NCBI RefSeq assembly: GCF_049275935.1
Contig: NZ_CP184830.1
Span: 62,001-126,000, forward strand
Length of the DNA: 64,000 bases
From: Endozoicomonas_A sp049275935
Lineage (GTDB): Bacteria; Pseudomonadota; Gammaproteobacteria; Pseudomonadales; Endozoicomonadaceae
Direction of reading: 5' to 3'
Positions 43,401 through 52,302 of this stretch are shown piece after piece. The notes beneath the pieces are model-generated. The model searched no databases, had not been told where the DNA came from, and worked only from the letters and a program-made list of their open reading frames with translations. A program made the position numbers and the translations under genes. Numbering within the stretch: the stretch's first letter is position 1; every line of letters begins with the position of its first letter.

Positions 43401-45352
43401 AAAAGTCGGATATTTTCAGTAAAGAAAAAACGGAGGAATTAATCACTTTATTCAGGAAAAATTCTCCGAATTTTTTTATTAATGCACAGAATGAACAAGG
43501 TAGTTTCGTACAAACCTGTTACCATTGTGGTGAACTGTATCAAACTGAAGAACCTATAAGAGGGAAAGGGAGTCGTAAAAACAAAAACACGGGTAAATCA
43601 AAAGAAACGCTCGTCAGACCTTTTCACAGAGCCTGCATGGAAGAAGACAGACGCATCAGGCAGCAAGCAGGGCAATTATTTAAAGAGATGGAAAAGAGCT
43701 ATCCCAAAAAACAGCTATATGGTCCTGATTATCACTATAACCCTGTTCCCGACGGTTTTGAGCTGATAAGAATCAATGGCGATGGTAACTCTATGTACTC
43801 GTCCATTGCAGAGATATTCAACAGGCATGCATGGTCAGAACAAGCGGTCCAATGGAACCAACAAACAGTAAGAGAGATCATGGATTATAATCTTCGTGAG
43901 ATTTTTTTCACGATACAGGCTCATCCCGACAAACACAAACTGATGCAGGAGCTTGAGCTACTCTTGGGGATCGATGCTGGCATTATTCCAGCGATCCTCG
44001 ATAACAATGTTATTACTGATTCAGCCTCTTTCGCCCACCCCGAATCAGACAGATTGCAACAATTTGGCGCTGCCCGGCTGATTACCCTGCTAGTACCGAC
44101 ACAGGGTGTCTGGTTCCCGGTGATTACACAAGGTCAGGCTGGGCCTTATCATGAGATTTATGACCTGAGGCGCTGGGTCAATTTTGCTCCTGACCTTTTG
44201 GCTATGCTATTACAAAACGAAAATTATACCTTTCCTGATTTCTCTGAAAGTCAAAGGGCAACACTTTTACAGTTGTTGTTAAACCAGAATTTCGATCAAG
44301 CCAAGCTCTTCGTCTCCCACATTCTGAAAGCTTCCTATCAGTCTTCAGCTTATCTTATCCACTACCCTGGTTCAGTAGCTCTCATAGAACACTTTGATGC
44401 AGCAGTAAGCATTGAAAATTCCCGGAATATCGAGGTTGGAGAGACTTTTGAAGCTCTTTCCATCGATGAAAATAATAGAAGAATGAGGTCTGATACTGTT
44501 TCTTCGGTTTCAGCCAATAAGACTGACAGTGAGACATCAGAAAATCCCGACCCCTTATTGTTAATGATTCAAACCAGTTTTGAACTGATAAGAGTTAATG
44601 GTGATGGTAACTGTATGTACTCGTCTATCGCAGAGATATTCAACCGGAATGGGCGGTCAGGACAAGCAGGCATATGGGACCAGCAAACAATAAGGCAGAT
44701 TGTGGATTATAACCTTCGTCAGATTTTTTCCACGATTCAGGACCATCCTGACAGGGAAAAACTGATGCAAGAGCTTGAGCTTCTGTTGGGGATCGACGCT
44801 GATGTTATTCCAGCCATTCTCGATAATAAGATCATTACTGAATCAGCTTCTTACGCTCAATCGGACTTAGCCAGATTACAACAATTTGGCGATGCCCAGC
44901 TGATTGCATTGCTAGTGCCAACTCATGGTGTCTGGTTCCCCGTGATTACACTAGGTCACCAAAGCTCTCATCACGAGATTTATGACCTGAAGCGCTGGGT
45001 AAGCTTTACTCCTAATCTTTTGGCTATTCTGTTACAAGACAAAAATTATGATTTTCCTGATCTCTCTGACAGTGAAAAGACGATACTTTTACGGTTGTTG
45101 TTAAGCCAAAATTTTGATCAAGCCATACTCTTCGTCTCCCAAATTCTCACAGACTCCCATCAGTCTTCAGCTTATCTTATCCACACTCCCAGTTCAGAAG
45201 CTCTCCTGGAACACTTTGATGCGGCAGTAAGCATTGAAACGCCCCCAAATGTGGAGTTTAATTCGTCACCAACTGTAGAGGACCATAACCCCCTATCGTT
45301 AATGATTCAAGCCAGGCTTGCAGTCCACACCACACCAACCAATACTCTATAG
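40415..45352 (+). CDS. Giant exported double-OTU protein 1
   Basis: 1645 residues from the ATG at 40415, chosen because all three paralogues start MVFT and the signal peptide (TILLSINLITGSALA) begins there; an upstream GTG frame is rejected. About 1000 residues of unknown sequence follow, with landmarks FVAPYGWWKDAFFRIE and TTERYRGGAQYGSF. A C2HC zinc motif (Cys1035, Cys1038, His1071, Cys1074) precedes two OTU-type domains. In OTU domain 1 the catalytic Cys is replaced by Ser1126 (GDGNSMYSS). OTU domain 2 is intact (GDGNCMYSS, Cys1400) and has HHEIYDL with the likely catalytic His. OTU proteases cleave ubiquitin chains, so host ubiquitin is the probable substrate. Confidence 0.82.
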   Translation: MVFTALTRFNKKTIKTILLSINLITGSALAITEDQKSILKQLTLQEYVELDREIKEKKLYVQAKFYINKMMAGVNRRKRNVFFRRKNREIAKKMGVKASYNTTKFGMPYTLLRTFNLVQAMIHYGKVEPIKQIRIADTDQVMLHKSNRAASVVEDYVDKLLERAEQTPTTDMGLVNLFYEDRSHQKEGTSIIKTEKNKDFNFQSVYPNNNLYHLIRLADNPDYHPDHQLHLLRNGEFVLTHVNIIRQGNLEDGDKIIYLDKSRLFKPKSTSPTRNSASRAREIYIAVDRLQTFLDKRYPNKFRLSINEQNFFQVLLDFVAPYGWWKDAFFRIEFNFDNIGNEGPEVYVKYAPRVANLYGESLCLMQIYKNSERFNPGYSKWWWLNCFRRVRYGSDIFTVEELILNVINYMIADFNIRSEGILSSNNYREPTKDLITEEIIKVNNQAKMASKSVYVETDHNKIKESVNTRLKDGEDPAFYHLFFDDEFDAEFDNTKNTESIRTDIFIPVEMHAEAEIVEFDYTSIRDFDDLIYEARRKSEFKIPKNIKPVIYYNNEKLDENNYKRVWDGIRNQNKKYIKKEKMIKKHKKKHNALTMIVKVPDYESRAFENAKASSLTHYIPENPCQQPLDCHKPAYIFEVGKPIKWEIHLVENKKLAKANNMLYQYKLILPLETQKTTERYRGGAQYGSFANVWIPTIRNDMSDVEKKFALMSMYDLSRNKFKIPNNLKKNSVSNFGNNIITKSLLTPQNDVWLPTQANLEFLLQRVQMSLLLSNEDYSIAEENNVFFESLISGNIDENVIKDLGFFIGYLAPSLRHVSRMNNPDKVEVIYRIVLNYLVEFCVRTLTSNEFDASSEIVKKLIEKPEQFSLEDIHNSSKKDISVAFKVLQIADFLFGKTLFNPFYKEASDFYFYENELESLQLNIKSMHKIIDDGKNLIPLFFSHLLPAARYCSGGLDFESNDFLNKFTLSILEKFLSRTTNNDIKVSLQLFLKKTGQKSDIFSKEKTEELITLFRKNSPNFFINAQNEQGSFVQTCYHCGELYQTEEPIRGKGSRKNKNTGKSKETLVRPFHRACMEEDRRIRQQAGQLFKEMEKSYPKKQLYGPDYHYNPVPDGFELIRINGDGNSMYSSIAEIFNRHAWSEQAVQWNQQTVREIMDYNLREIFFTIQAHPDKHKLMQELELLLGIDAGIIPAILDNNVITDSASFAHPESDRLQQFGAARLITLLVPTQGVWFPVITQGQAGPYHEIYDLRRWVNFAPDLLAMLLQNENYTFPDFSESQRATLLQLLLNQNFDQAKLFVSHILKASYQSSAYLIHYPGSVALIEHFDAAVSIENSRNIEVGETFEALSIDENNRRMRSDTVSSVSANKTDSETSENPDPLLLMIQTSFELIRVNGDGNCMYSSIAEIFNRNGRSGQAGIWDQQTIRQIVDYNLRQIFSTIQDHPDREKLMQELELLLGIDADVIPAILDNKIITESASYAQSDLARLQQFGDAQLIALLVPTHGVWFPVITLGHQSSHHEIYDLKRWVSFTPNLLAILLQDKNYDFPDLSDSEKTILLRLLLSQNFDQAILFVSQILTDSHQSSAYLIHTPSSEALLEHFDAAVSIETPPNVEFNSSPTVEDHNPLSLMIQARLAVHTTPTNTL

Positions 45353-45356
45353 GTTA

Positions 45357-46676
45357 ACAACCTCCCTGCCCGCTCAAGAGGTTGTCACCACACGCCTTCC
45401 CTAGATGGTTGCTTTCGCAGCCATCCCCGTTCCAGTCGCTCCACAGGCTAACCCCGCCAGCCCGGCGGTTTTGATATTCTTTGCTGCGTTAATGTCCCGG
45501 TCGTGATGAGTGCGGCACTCTGGACACTCCCATTCACGAATAGACAACGGCAAGCTTTCATGGACAAACCCGCAGCCGGAGCAACGCTTGGAGCTTGGAA
45601 AGAACCGGTCAATCTGAACAACCTTTCTTCCTGCCCACTCCGCCTTGTATTGCAACTGTCGGACAAATTCTCCCCAGTTTGCATCGGCTATGTGCTTGGC
45701 CAGCTTTGGATTTTGAATCATACCCTTCACGTTTAGAGACTCTACGCAAACAAGCGGATGGCCGCCCCCTTGGTTCTCGTCTATAAATTCGCGGGATGCC
45801 TTGTGAGTAGCATCCATCCGGCAATCGGCAATTTTTGCATGAATGCGAGCAACCTTGAGCTTTGCTTTAGCTCTGTTGCTGCTACCTTTCTGCTTTTTCG
45901 ACAACTGACGCTGAAGGTAGGCGAGCTTTCGCTCGTAGCGTTTGGTGTGTCTTGGATTACCGGATTTTTCGCCGTCTGAAGTGATGAACAGATCATTCAA
46001 ACCTAAATCAATGCCCACTGTCTTATTTCTAATAGGCATTGCTTTAGCTTCAAATTCGCACAACATAGAAACAAAGTACCGGCCTGCCCGATCTTTGCTG
46101 ATAGTTACACTGGAAGGCTCAGAAGACAGTTCTCTGCTCCAGCAGATATTCAGAGGCTCTTTGCTTTTCGCTATAAACAGGTGGCCGTTTTTAACGCTGA
46201 AAGCAGCCTTTGTCAGCCGCATACTTTGTCTTGAATGTCTTTTTTTGAACTTAGGGTATTTCGCCCTGCCAGCCCAAAAGTTCTTGAAGGCTTCCTGCTG
46301 ATCCCTGAGTGTTTGTTGCAGGATGACACTGGATACATCTGCCAGAAATGGGAACTCTGTCTTGAGCGACACAAGCCGCTTTTCTGCCTCGGAATGGGAG
46401 ATAGATTGCCCGTCTTTGTAGTAGGCATCAGTGCGAAAACGGAGGGTGTTGTTATAGACAAAACGGGCGCAACCAAACGACTGGGCAAGAAGTATTTCCT
46501 GTTCCGGCGTTGGGTAGAATCGTTCTTTGTAGGCACGTTTAGTTTTCATGGCAGGAATATTACAGAAACGATAAGCGCCTGTAAATAATTAAGGCTTCCG
46601 GTTCTGCAAGGCCTACACGGGCTTGTTGCTTATATCACCGCCCGATTGGGCGATGCTTTACGCAGGTTCAGGTAAG
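45357..46676 (-). mobile_element. TnpB-only IS200/IS605-type element
   Basis: The element contains only tnpB. At the 3' side of tnpB, ACAACCTC (45357-45364) pairs with GAGGTTGT (45378-45385), a subterminal hairpin. At the other side, CGCCC (46639-46643) pairs with GGGCG (46648-46652). Outer limits come from comparison with the paralogous flanks: similarity to the giant-gene 3' flank ends at about 45368, and similarity to the leader of giant gene 3 resumes at about 46676. No tnpA is present, so movement would need a helper. Exact ends are uncertain. Confidence 0.65.
45401..46549 (-). CDS. tnpB: TnpB RNA-guided nuclease
   Basis: 382 residues. The RuvC triad is complete: Asp181 in GIDLGLN, Glu270 in CVESLNVKGM and Asp352 in HDRDINAAKNI. 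The zinc finger cysteines are Cys323, Cys326, Cys342 and Cys345. The N-terminal helix-turn-helix-like part (FYPTPEQEILLAQSFGCARFVYN) is standard. TnpB is an omega-RNA-guided DNA nuclease, ancestor of Cas12, that helps retain its element. The guide RNA would come from the sequence past the tnpB stop (below 45401), extending into giant gene 1. All catalytic residues are intact, so it may be active. Confidence 0.92.
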   Translation of the reverse strand: MKTKRAYKERFYPTPEQEILLAQSFGCARFVYNNTLRFRTDAYYKDGQSISHSEAEKRLVSLKTEFPFLADVSSVILQQTLRDQQEAFKNFWAGRAKYPKFKKRHSRQSMRLTKAAFSVKNGHLFIAKSKEPLNICWSRELSSEPSSVTISKDRAGRYFVSMLCEFEAKAMPIRNKTVGIDLGLNDLFITSDGEKSGNPRHTKRYERKLAYLQRQLSKKQKGSSNRAKAKLKVARIHAKIADCRMDATHKASREFIDENQGGGHPLVCVESLNVKGMIQNPKLAKHIADANWGEFVRQLQYKAEWAGRKVVQIDRFFPSSKRCSGCGFVHESLPLSIREWECPECRTHHDRDINAAKNIKTAGLAGLACGATGTGMAAKATI

Positions 46677-46844
46677 CGTCGTGTAATCCATAGGCTCTTA
46701 TTCACTTAAACATGAGTTCCAGTAATCGCAAAGCAGATGTTTTTAAAACAAGCTACTATTTACTCGCTAAAGGTTTCAGTAAAGAATACTCAGCCTGTGA
46801 CGTTCAATAGATAAAATTTCAAGATATTGTAAGGCTTACTAAGT
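46550..46844 (+). other. Left end of TnpB element and leader of giant gene 2
   Basis: Bases 46550 to about 46676 belong to the mobile element, including the CGCCC/GGGCG hairpin. From about 46676 the sequence matches the leaders of the other giant genes (GTGTAATCCAT, CAAGCTACTATTTACTCG, CAGCCTGTGACGTTCAA). The giant gene 2 ATG follows at 46845, with AAGGC as a weak ribosome site. Confidence 0.65.
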
Positions 46845-49800
46845 ATGGTTTTTACAGTGTTGACCAAATTGAATAAAAAAAGTGTTCCTCTTATCGTTTT
46901 ATCGATAAACCTGATTTCAGCGAGTGCGCTTGCAATAAACGAAGATCAAAAAAGCATACTAAAACAACTTACCCTTCAAGAGTATGAAGAACTTGATCGA
47001 GAACTTAGAGAAAAAAAATTGTATGTGCAATCTGAATATTACATAAATCAAGTGATGACTTCTATTGACAGAAGTAAAATAAATCTTTTTTTTAAAAGAA
47101 AAAACAGGAAAATCGCTAAGGCAATGGGGGTGAAGGCTAGTGATAATACCGCCAAGTTTGGTATACCTTACACCCTGCTAAGAACGTTTAATCTTGTTCA
47201 GGCAATGATTCATTATGGTAAAGTAGACTCTATCAACCAAACACCAATAACAAATATAGATAAAGCAAAACTTGATAAAAGTAATAAGGCAGTTAATGCT
47301 GTTGAAAAATATGTAGACAGATTAATATCAAAAAGAACTGAGCAAACGCCCATAACAGATATGAATTCGGTAAATCTGTTTTTTGAAGACCGAAATCTTA
47401 ATCATAAAATAACGCGTAATATTAAGGGGTCAAAAAACAAAGACTTTGACTATGATTCAATATGTCCAAAAGACCATCCAGATTATAAAAAACACCTGCT
47501 ACACTTGCGAGACGAATTTACAGACAAGAGACTACACCTAGTTCGCAAAGGAGAATTTATTTTGACCCATGTCAATATAATTCGGCAGGGAAATTTACAA
47601 GATGGAGATAAGATAATCTACCCATACCGCTTTAAAAGATTCAAACCTAGCGCAATATCACCCAAAAGAAATTCGGCATCCAGAGCCAGAGAAATTTATA
47701 TCGCTATTGATAGGCTTCAAAACTTTCTTGAAAAGAGGTATCCAAAGAAGTTTAGATTCAGTATCAGTGAAGAAAATATGTTTAAGGTATCTCTGGATTT
47801 TGTAGCACCCTATGGTTGGTGGAAAGATGCATTTTTTAGAATAGAGTTTTATTTTGACAATATTGGCAACGAAGGACCAGACATTTATGTTCAATATGCA
47901 CCAAGAGTATCCAATCTTTATGGACATGTTCTCTGTCTGATGCAAACTTATAAAAATTCTCAAAGAACCAGTGACGGCCCTCCCAAAATGTATGGTGGCA
48001 TGGACCAGTGGTGGTGGCATCATTGTTCCGGACATGTGCGCTATGGATCGGAAAATTTTTCTGTACAAGAGCAGATTTTAAATGTTATCAACTTTCTGAC
48101 AGCTGACTTCGATATAAGATCAGAAGGTATTCTTTCACATAATACTGATGGAGAGAAAACTCAGGATGTGATTACAAAAGAAATAATCAAAGTTAATACT
48201 CGGGCAAAAGATATTGAAACCTCTGTTTATGTTGAAACAGATCGTAATAAGATAAAAAAAAATGTACGTAAAAGAATAAAGCCAGACAAAGATCCAAGCT
48301 TTGATTATTTAATTATGGATGATGAGTTCGATAATGCAGAGAAAACAGAATCAATAAGGACTGATATATTTATTCCTGTCGAAATGCATGGTGAAGCTCA
48401 GCTTGTAGAACTTCACTCTACCTCGATTAAAAATTTTAATGATCTGATATATAAGACCAGAAAGTGTTCGGGATTTAAAATACCAAAAAATGTTGAACCC
48501 ACTGTTTATTATAAGAATAAAGAATTGAACGAGCATAATTTTCAAAACGTTTTATATGACATTAGGAGCAAGAATACAAAAAAGAAGAAAAAAGAAGGAA
48601 AGATAAGAAATAATATCCTGACACTGATTGTTAAAGTCCCTGGTTATGAAAGGCTAGCGTTTGAAAATGCTATAGCCAGTTCGGTTAACTATTATGTTCC
48701 AGATAATCTTCGTCGACTGACGTACAACGACAGACATAACGAAAGCGAGGAAGTCGAAGACATAGCCAAGAAAGGAAAACCCATAAAATGGGAAATACAT
48801 TTAGCTGAAAAAAAGAAATTGGCAAAAGCTAATACTATGCTTAACCATTACAAACTTATTTTACCTTTAGAAAAGCAAAAGACAACAGAACGCTACAGGG
48901 GGGGAGCTCAGTATGGAAGTTTAGCCAATGTCTGGATACCTACTATTAGTGATGACATGTCAGATGTTGAAAGAAAATTTGCTTTGATGTCAATGTACGA
49001 CTTATCGAGAAATAAATTTAAAATTCCAAATAATCTTAAAAAAGACTACGTTTCAAATCTAGGGAATAACATTATTACCAAAGCACTACTAACACCACAT
49101 AACGATGTGTGGTTGCCAAATCAGCCCCGTCTAGAATTATTACTGCAAAGAGTTCAGATGGCTCTCTTTATAAGTCACGAAAATTATTCAATGGCTAAGG
49201 AAAAAAATGTTTTTTTTGAAAGTCTCATCAGTGGAAATATTGATGAGAATGTTATCAAGGATTTAGACTTTTTTATTGGAGAACTGGCGCCAAGCTTGAG
49301 ATACCTATCCAGAATCAATTATCCAGATAAGAGAGAAGTCGTTTATCGTATTGTTTTAAACTATCTCATTGAACTATGTGTCAGGACTCTGACCGCTAAC
49401 GAATTTGACGCAAGTTCTGAAATAGTTAGAAAACTTATAGAAAATCCGGATCAATTTAGCATCGAAGACATCCACGCTTCCAACAAAAAAGGTTTTTCTG
49501 TAGCTTTTAATGCATTACAAATCGTTGATTTCCTTTTTGCAAAAACTATCTTTGATCCTTTTTATAAAGAAGCTTCTGATATTACTTTTTATGAGAATGA
49601 ATTAGAGAGCCTACAGTTTAGTATCAGGGGTATGCGTAAAATTATTGATGCTGAGAAAAATCGCATTCAACTATTTTTCAGTCATATATTGCCAGCAGCA
49701 AAGTATTCCTCCGGTGATCTTGATTTTGAAAGCAATGATTTTTTAAATAAATTTACCTTAAGTATTTTGGAAAAGTTCTTAAGTCGAACAACAAATGAAG

Positions 49801-51917
49801 ATATAAAAGCTTCACTGCAAGCTTTTCTAAACAAAAAAGAACAAAAGCCAGAGATTTTCAGTAAAGAAAAAACCGAGGAACTAATCTCTTTATTCAGGAG
49901 AAATACTCCAGAGCTTCTGATTAATGTTCCGAATGGACAAGGCGGTTTCAGGCAAACCTGTTACCATTGCGGTGAAGTTTATGAAACTGAAAACGCCATT
50001 AGAGGTAAAGGTCACAGTACAAACCGAAAGGCCAAAAAAGCAAAAGAGACGCTGGTAAGACCTTTTCATAAAGCCTGCATGATTGAAGACAAACGCATCA
50101 GGGAACAAGCAGGGCAATTATATAAAAAGATGGAAAAAGGATACCCCAAAACACAGATTTATGAACCCTACTATTCTCATCATAATCCCGTCCCCGAAGG
50201 TTTTAAGCTGATAAGGATTAATGATGATGGTAACTGTATGTACTCGTCCATTGCAGAGATATTCGACAGGAATGGACCGTCAGAACAAGCAGGCAAATGG
50301 AATCAGCATAGGGTAAGGCAGATTATGGATTATAACCTTCGTCAGATTTTTGACATTATTCAAGGTCATCCCGACAAAAACAAACTGCTGCAGGAGCTTG
50401 AGCTACTATTGGGGATCGATGCAGATGTTATTCTTACGCTACTCGATAACAATGTTATTACTGATTCAGCTTCATTTGCTCATTCGGATTCAGGCAGATT
50501 GCAACCATTTGACAATGTCCAGCTTATTCCCTTGCTAGTGCCGACACAGAGTATCTGGTTTCCGGTGATTACACAAGGTCACGATGGGCCTTATCACGAG
50601 ATTTATGATTTGAAGCGCTGGGTCAATTTTGCTCCTAACCTTTTGGCTATGCTGTTACAAAACAAAAATTATACCTTTCCTGATCTCTCTGAAAGTCAAA
50701 GGGCAACACTTTTACAGTTCTTGTTAAAGCAGAATTTCGATCAAGCCATGTTCTTCGTCTCCCAAATTCTGATAGCCTTCCATAAGGCTTCAGCTTATCT
50801 TATTCATTACCCAGGTTCAGTGGGTCTCATGGAACACTTTGATGCAGCATTAAGCATTGATACTCTCCAGAATATAGAGGTTGATGAGGCTTTTGCGGCT
50901 CTTTCCATCGATGAAAATAATAAAAGAATGAGGTCAGATTCTGTTTCTTCGGGATCATCCACTGAGACTGACAGTGAGACTTTAGAAAATTACGACCCCC
51001 TATTATTAATGATTCAAACCAGTTTTGAGCTGATAAAAATTAATGGTGATGGTAACTGTATGTACTCGTCCATTGCAGAGATATTCAACCGGAATGACCG
51101 GCCAGGGTATGCAAGTGCATGGGACCAGCAAACAATAAGGCAGATTATGGATTACAGCCTGCGTCAGATTTTTTCCACGATTCAGGACCATCCTGACAAG
51201 GAAAAACTGATGCAAGAGCTTGAGCTACTATTGGGGATCGACGCCGACGTTATTCCAGCCGTTCTCGATAACAATGTCATTACTGAATCAGCCTCTTTCG
51301 CGCAATCGGCCTTAGCCAGATTGCAACAATTTGGCGATACCCAGTTAATTGCATTGCTGGTGCCTACGCAGGGTGTCTGGTTCCCGGTGATTACACAAGG
51401 TCAGCATGGGTCTCATCACGATATTTATGACCTGAGGCGCTGGGTAAGTTTTGCCCCTAATCTTGTGGCTATTCTGTTACAAGACGAATATTATGAATTT
51501 CCTGATCTCTCTGAAAGTCAAAGGGCAATGCTTTTACAATTGTTATTAAGCCAAAATTTTGATGAAGCCAGGCTCTTTGTCTCCCAAATTCTGACAGACT
51601 CCCATCAGTCTTCAGCTTATCTTATCCACTCCCCCAGTTCAGAAGCTCTTCAGGAACACTTTGATGCGGCAGTAAAGATTGAAACGCCTCTGAACATGGA
51701 GGTTAATTCTTCAAAAAACAATCTGAACGCTGAGTCTTTTGAAGATCTTTCCCAAGATGGAATTAACAAAAGAATGAGACCTGATCCCGCTTCTTCAGTT
51801 TCAACCAATGAAACAGACAGTGAGACACTACAAGACCACAGCCCTTTATCGTTAATGATTCAAACCAGAGCTGAAGCACTTCTTAACTTGCCAGGCACAC
51901 CGGCCAATTTCATGTAA
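46845..51917 (+). CDS. Giant exported double-OTU protein 2
   Basis: 1690 residues, paralogous over full length to the other two giants. The signal peptide is LIVLSINLISASALA. The unknown N-terminal 1000 residues keep FVAPYGWWKDAFFRIE and TTERYRGGAQYGSL. The C2HC zinc motif reads TCYHCGEVYE with RPFHKAC. Both OTU domains look complete: Cys1130 in DDGNCMYSS with YHEIYDL, and Cys1405 in GDGNCMYSS with HHDIYDL. Between and after the OTU domains lie acidic, Ser/Thr-rich linkers (SSGSSTETDSETLEN) and the repeat SPLSLMIQ/DPLLLMIQ. It is thus the only one of the three with two apparently active sites. Confidence 0.82.
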   Translation: MVFTVLTKLNKKSVPLIVLSINLISASALAINEDQKSILKQLTLQEYEELDRELREKKLYVQSEYYINQVMTSIDRSKINLFFKRKNRKIAKAMGVKASDNTAKFGIPYTLLRTFNLVQAMIHYGKVDSINQTPITNIDKAKLDKSNKAVNAVEKYVDRLISKRTEQTPITDMNSVNLFFEDRNLNHKITRNIKGSKNKDFDYDSICPKDHPDYKKHLLHLRDEFTDKRLHLVRKGEFILTHVNIIRQGNLQDGDKIIYPYRFKRFKPSAISPKRNSASRAREIYIAIDRLQNFLEKRYPKKFRFSISEENMFKVSLDFVAPYGWWKDAFFRIEFYFDNIGNEGPDIYVQYAPRVSNLYGHVLCLMQTYKNSQRTSDGPPKMYGGMDQWWWHHCSGHVRYGSENFSVQEQILNVINFLTADFDIRSEGILSHNTDGEKTQDVITKEIIKVNTRAKDIETSVYVETDRNKIKKNVRKRIKPDKDPSFDYLIMDDEFDNAEKTESIRTDIFIPVEMHGEAQLVELHSTSIKNFNDLIYKTRKCSGFKIPKNVEPTVYYKNKELNEHNFQNVLYDIRSKNTKKKKKEGKIRNNILTLIVKVPGYERLAFENAIASSVNYYVPDNLRRLTYNDRHNESEEVEDIAKKGKPIKWEIHLAEKKKLAKANTMLNHYKLILPLEKQKTTERYRGGAQYGSLANVWIPTISDDMSDVERKFALMSMYDLSRNKFKIPNNLKKDYVSNLGNNIITKALLTPHNDVWLPNQPRLELLLQRVQMALFISHENYSMAKEKNVFFESLISGNIDENVIKDLDFFIGELAPSLRYLSRINYPDKREVVYRIVLNYLIELCVRTLTANEFDASSEIVRKLIENPDQFSIEDIHASNKKGFSVAFNALQIVDFLFAKTIFDPFYKEASDITFYENELESLQFSIRGMRKIIDAEKNRIQLFFSHILPAAKYSSGDLDFESNDFLNKFTLSILEKFLSRTTNEDIKASLQAFLNKKEQKPEIFSKEKTEELISLFRRNTPELLINVPNGQGGFRQTCYHCGEVYETENAIRGKGHSTNRKAKKAKETLVRPFHKACMIEDKRIREQAGQLYKKMEKGYPKTQIYEPYYSHHNPVPEGFKLIRINDDGNCMYSSIAEIFDRNGPSEQAGKWNQHRVRQIMDYNLRQIFDIIQGHPDKNKLLQELELLLGIDADVILTLLDNNVITDSASFAHSDSGRLQPFDNVQLIPLLVPTQSIWFPVITQGHDGPYHEIYDLKRWVNFAPNLLAMLLQNKNYTFPDLSESQRATLLQFLLKQNFDQAMFFVSQILIAFHKASAYLIHYPGSVGLMEHFDAALSIDTLQNIEVDEAFAALSIDENNKRMRSDSVSSGSSTETDSETLENYDPLLLMIQTSFELIKINGDGNCMYSSIAEIFNRNDRPGYASAWDQQTIRQIMDYSLRQIFSTIQDHPDKEKLMQELELLLGIDADVIPAVLDNNVITESASFAQSALARLQQFGDTQLIALLVPTQGVWFPVITQGQHGSHHDIYDLRRWVSFAPNLVAILLQDEYYEFPDLSESQRAMLLQLLLSQNFDEARLFVSQILTDSHQSSAYLIHSPSSEALQEHFDAAVKIETPLNMEVNSSKNNLNAESFEDLSQDGINKRMRPDPASSVSTNETDSETLQDHSPLSLMIQTRAEALLNLPGTPANFM

Positions 51918-51956
51918 GTTATCAACCTCTCCGTACACTGAACAGTGTGTCAATAA

Positions 51957-51995
51957 AAGCCGGTTATCGGGACTATGAGGTAACTTTACCGGCTT
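51957..51995 (+). terminator. Hairpin after giant gene 2
   Basis: AAGCCGG (51957-51963) pairs with CCGGCTT (51989-51995). It lies 40 bases after the stop codon but has no long U-run. A related, weaker hairpin follows giant gene 3 (about 57505-57548, AAAAGC with GCTTTT). The remaining gap to 52302 contains a GTAC-element fragment (52031-52051) and the conserved leader of giant gene 3. Confidence 0.45.
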
Positions 51996-52302
51996 CCCAG
52001 TGTCTCGCTACATGGTGTATCAGACACACTAACCAACTGGTTAGGTACTTATGATATGAGCCTGACCTGAACGAAAAATCCCACTGTTTGCTTCAGAGAA
52101 TGGACAAAGATACCGCATTGAAGCGGCTGGTTATCGTCTTGTAATCCATTTGGCCCTATTCACCTAAACATCAGTTCCATTAATAGGAAAGCAGATGATT
52201 TTAAAACAAGCTACTATTCACTCGATACAGTTTTTAATGAGGAGTACTCAGCCAGTGTCGCTCAATAGACCAAATTTCAGAGAATTATAAGGATCGCCAG
52301 GT

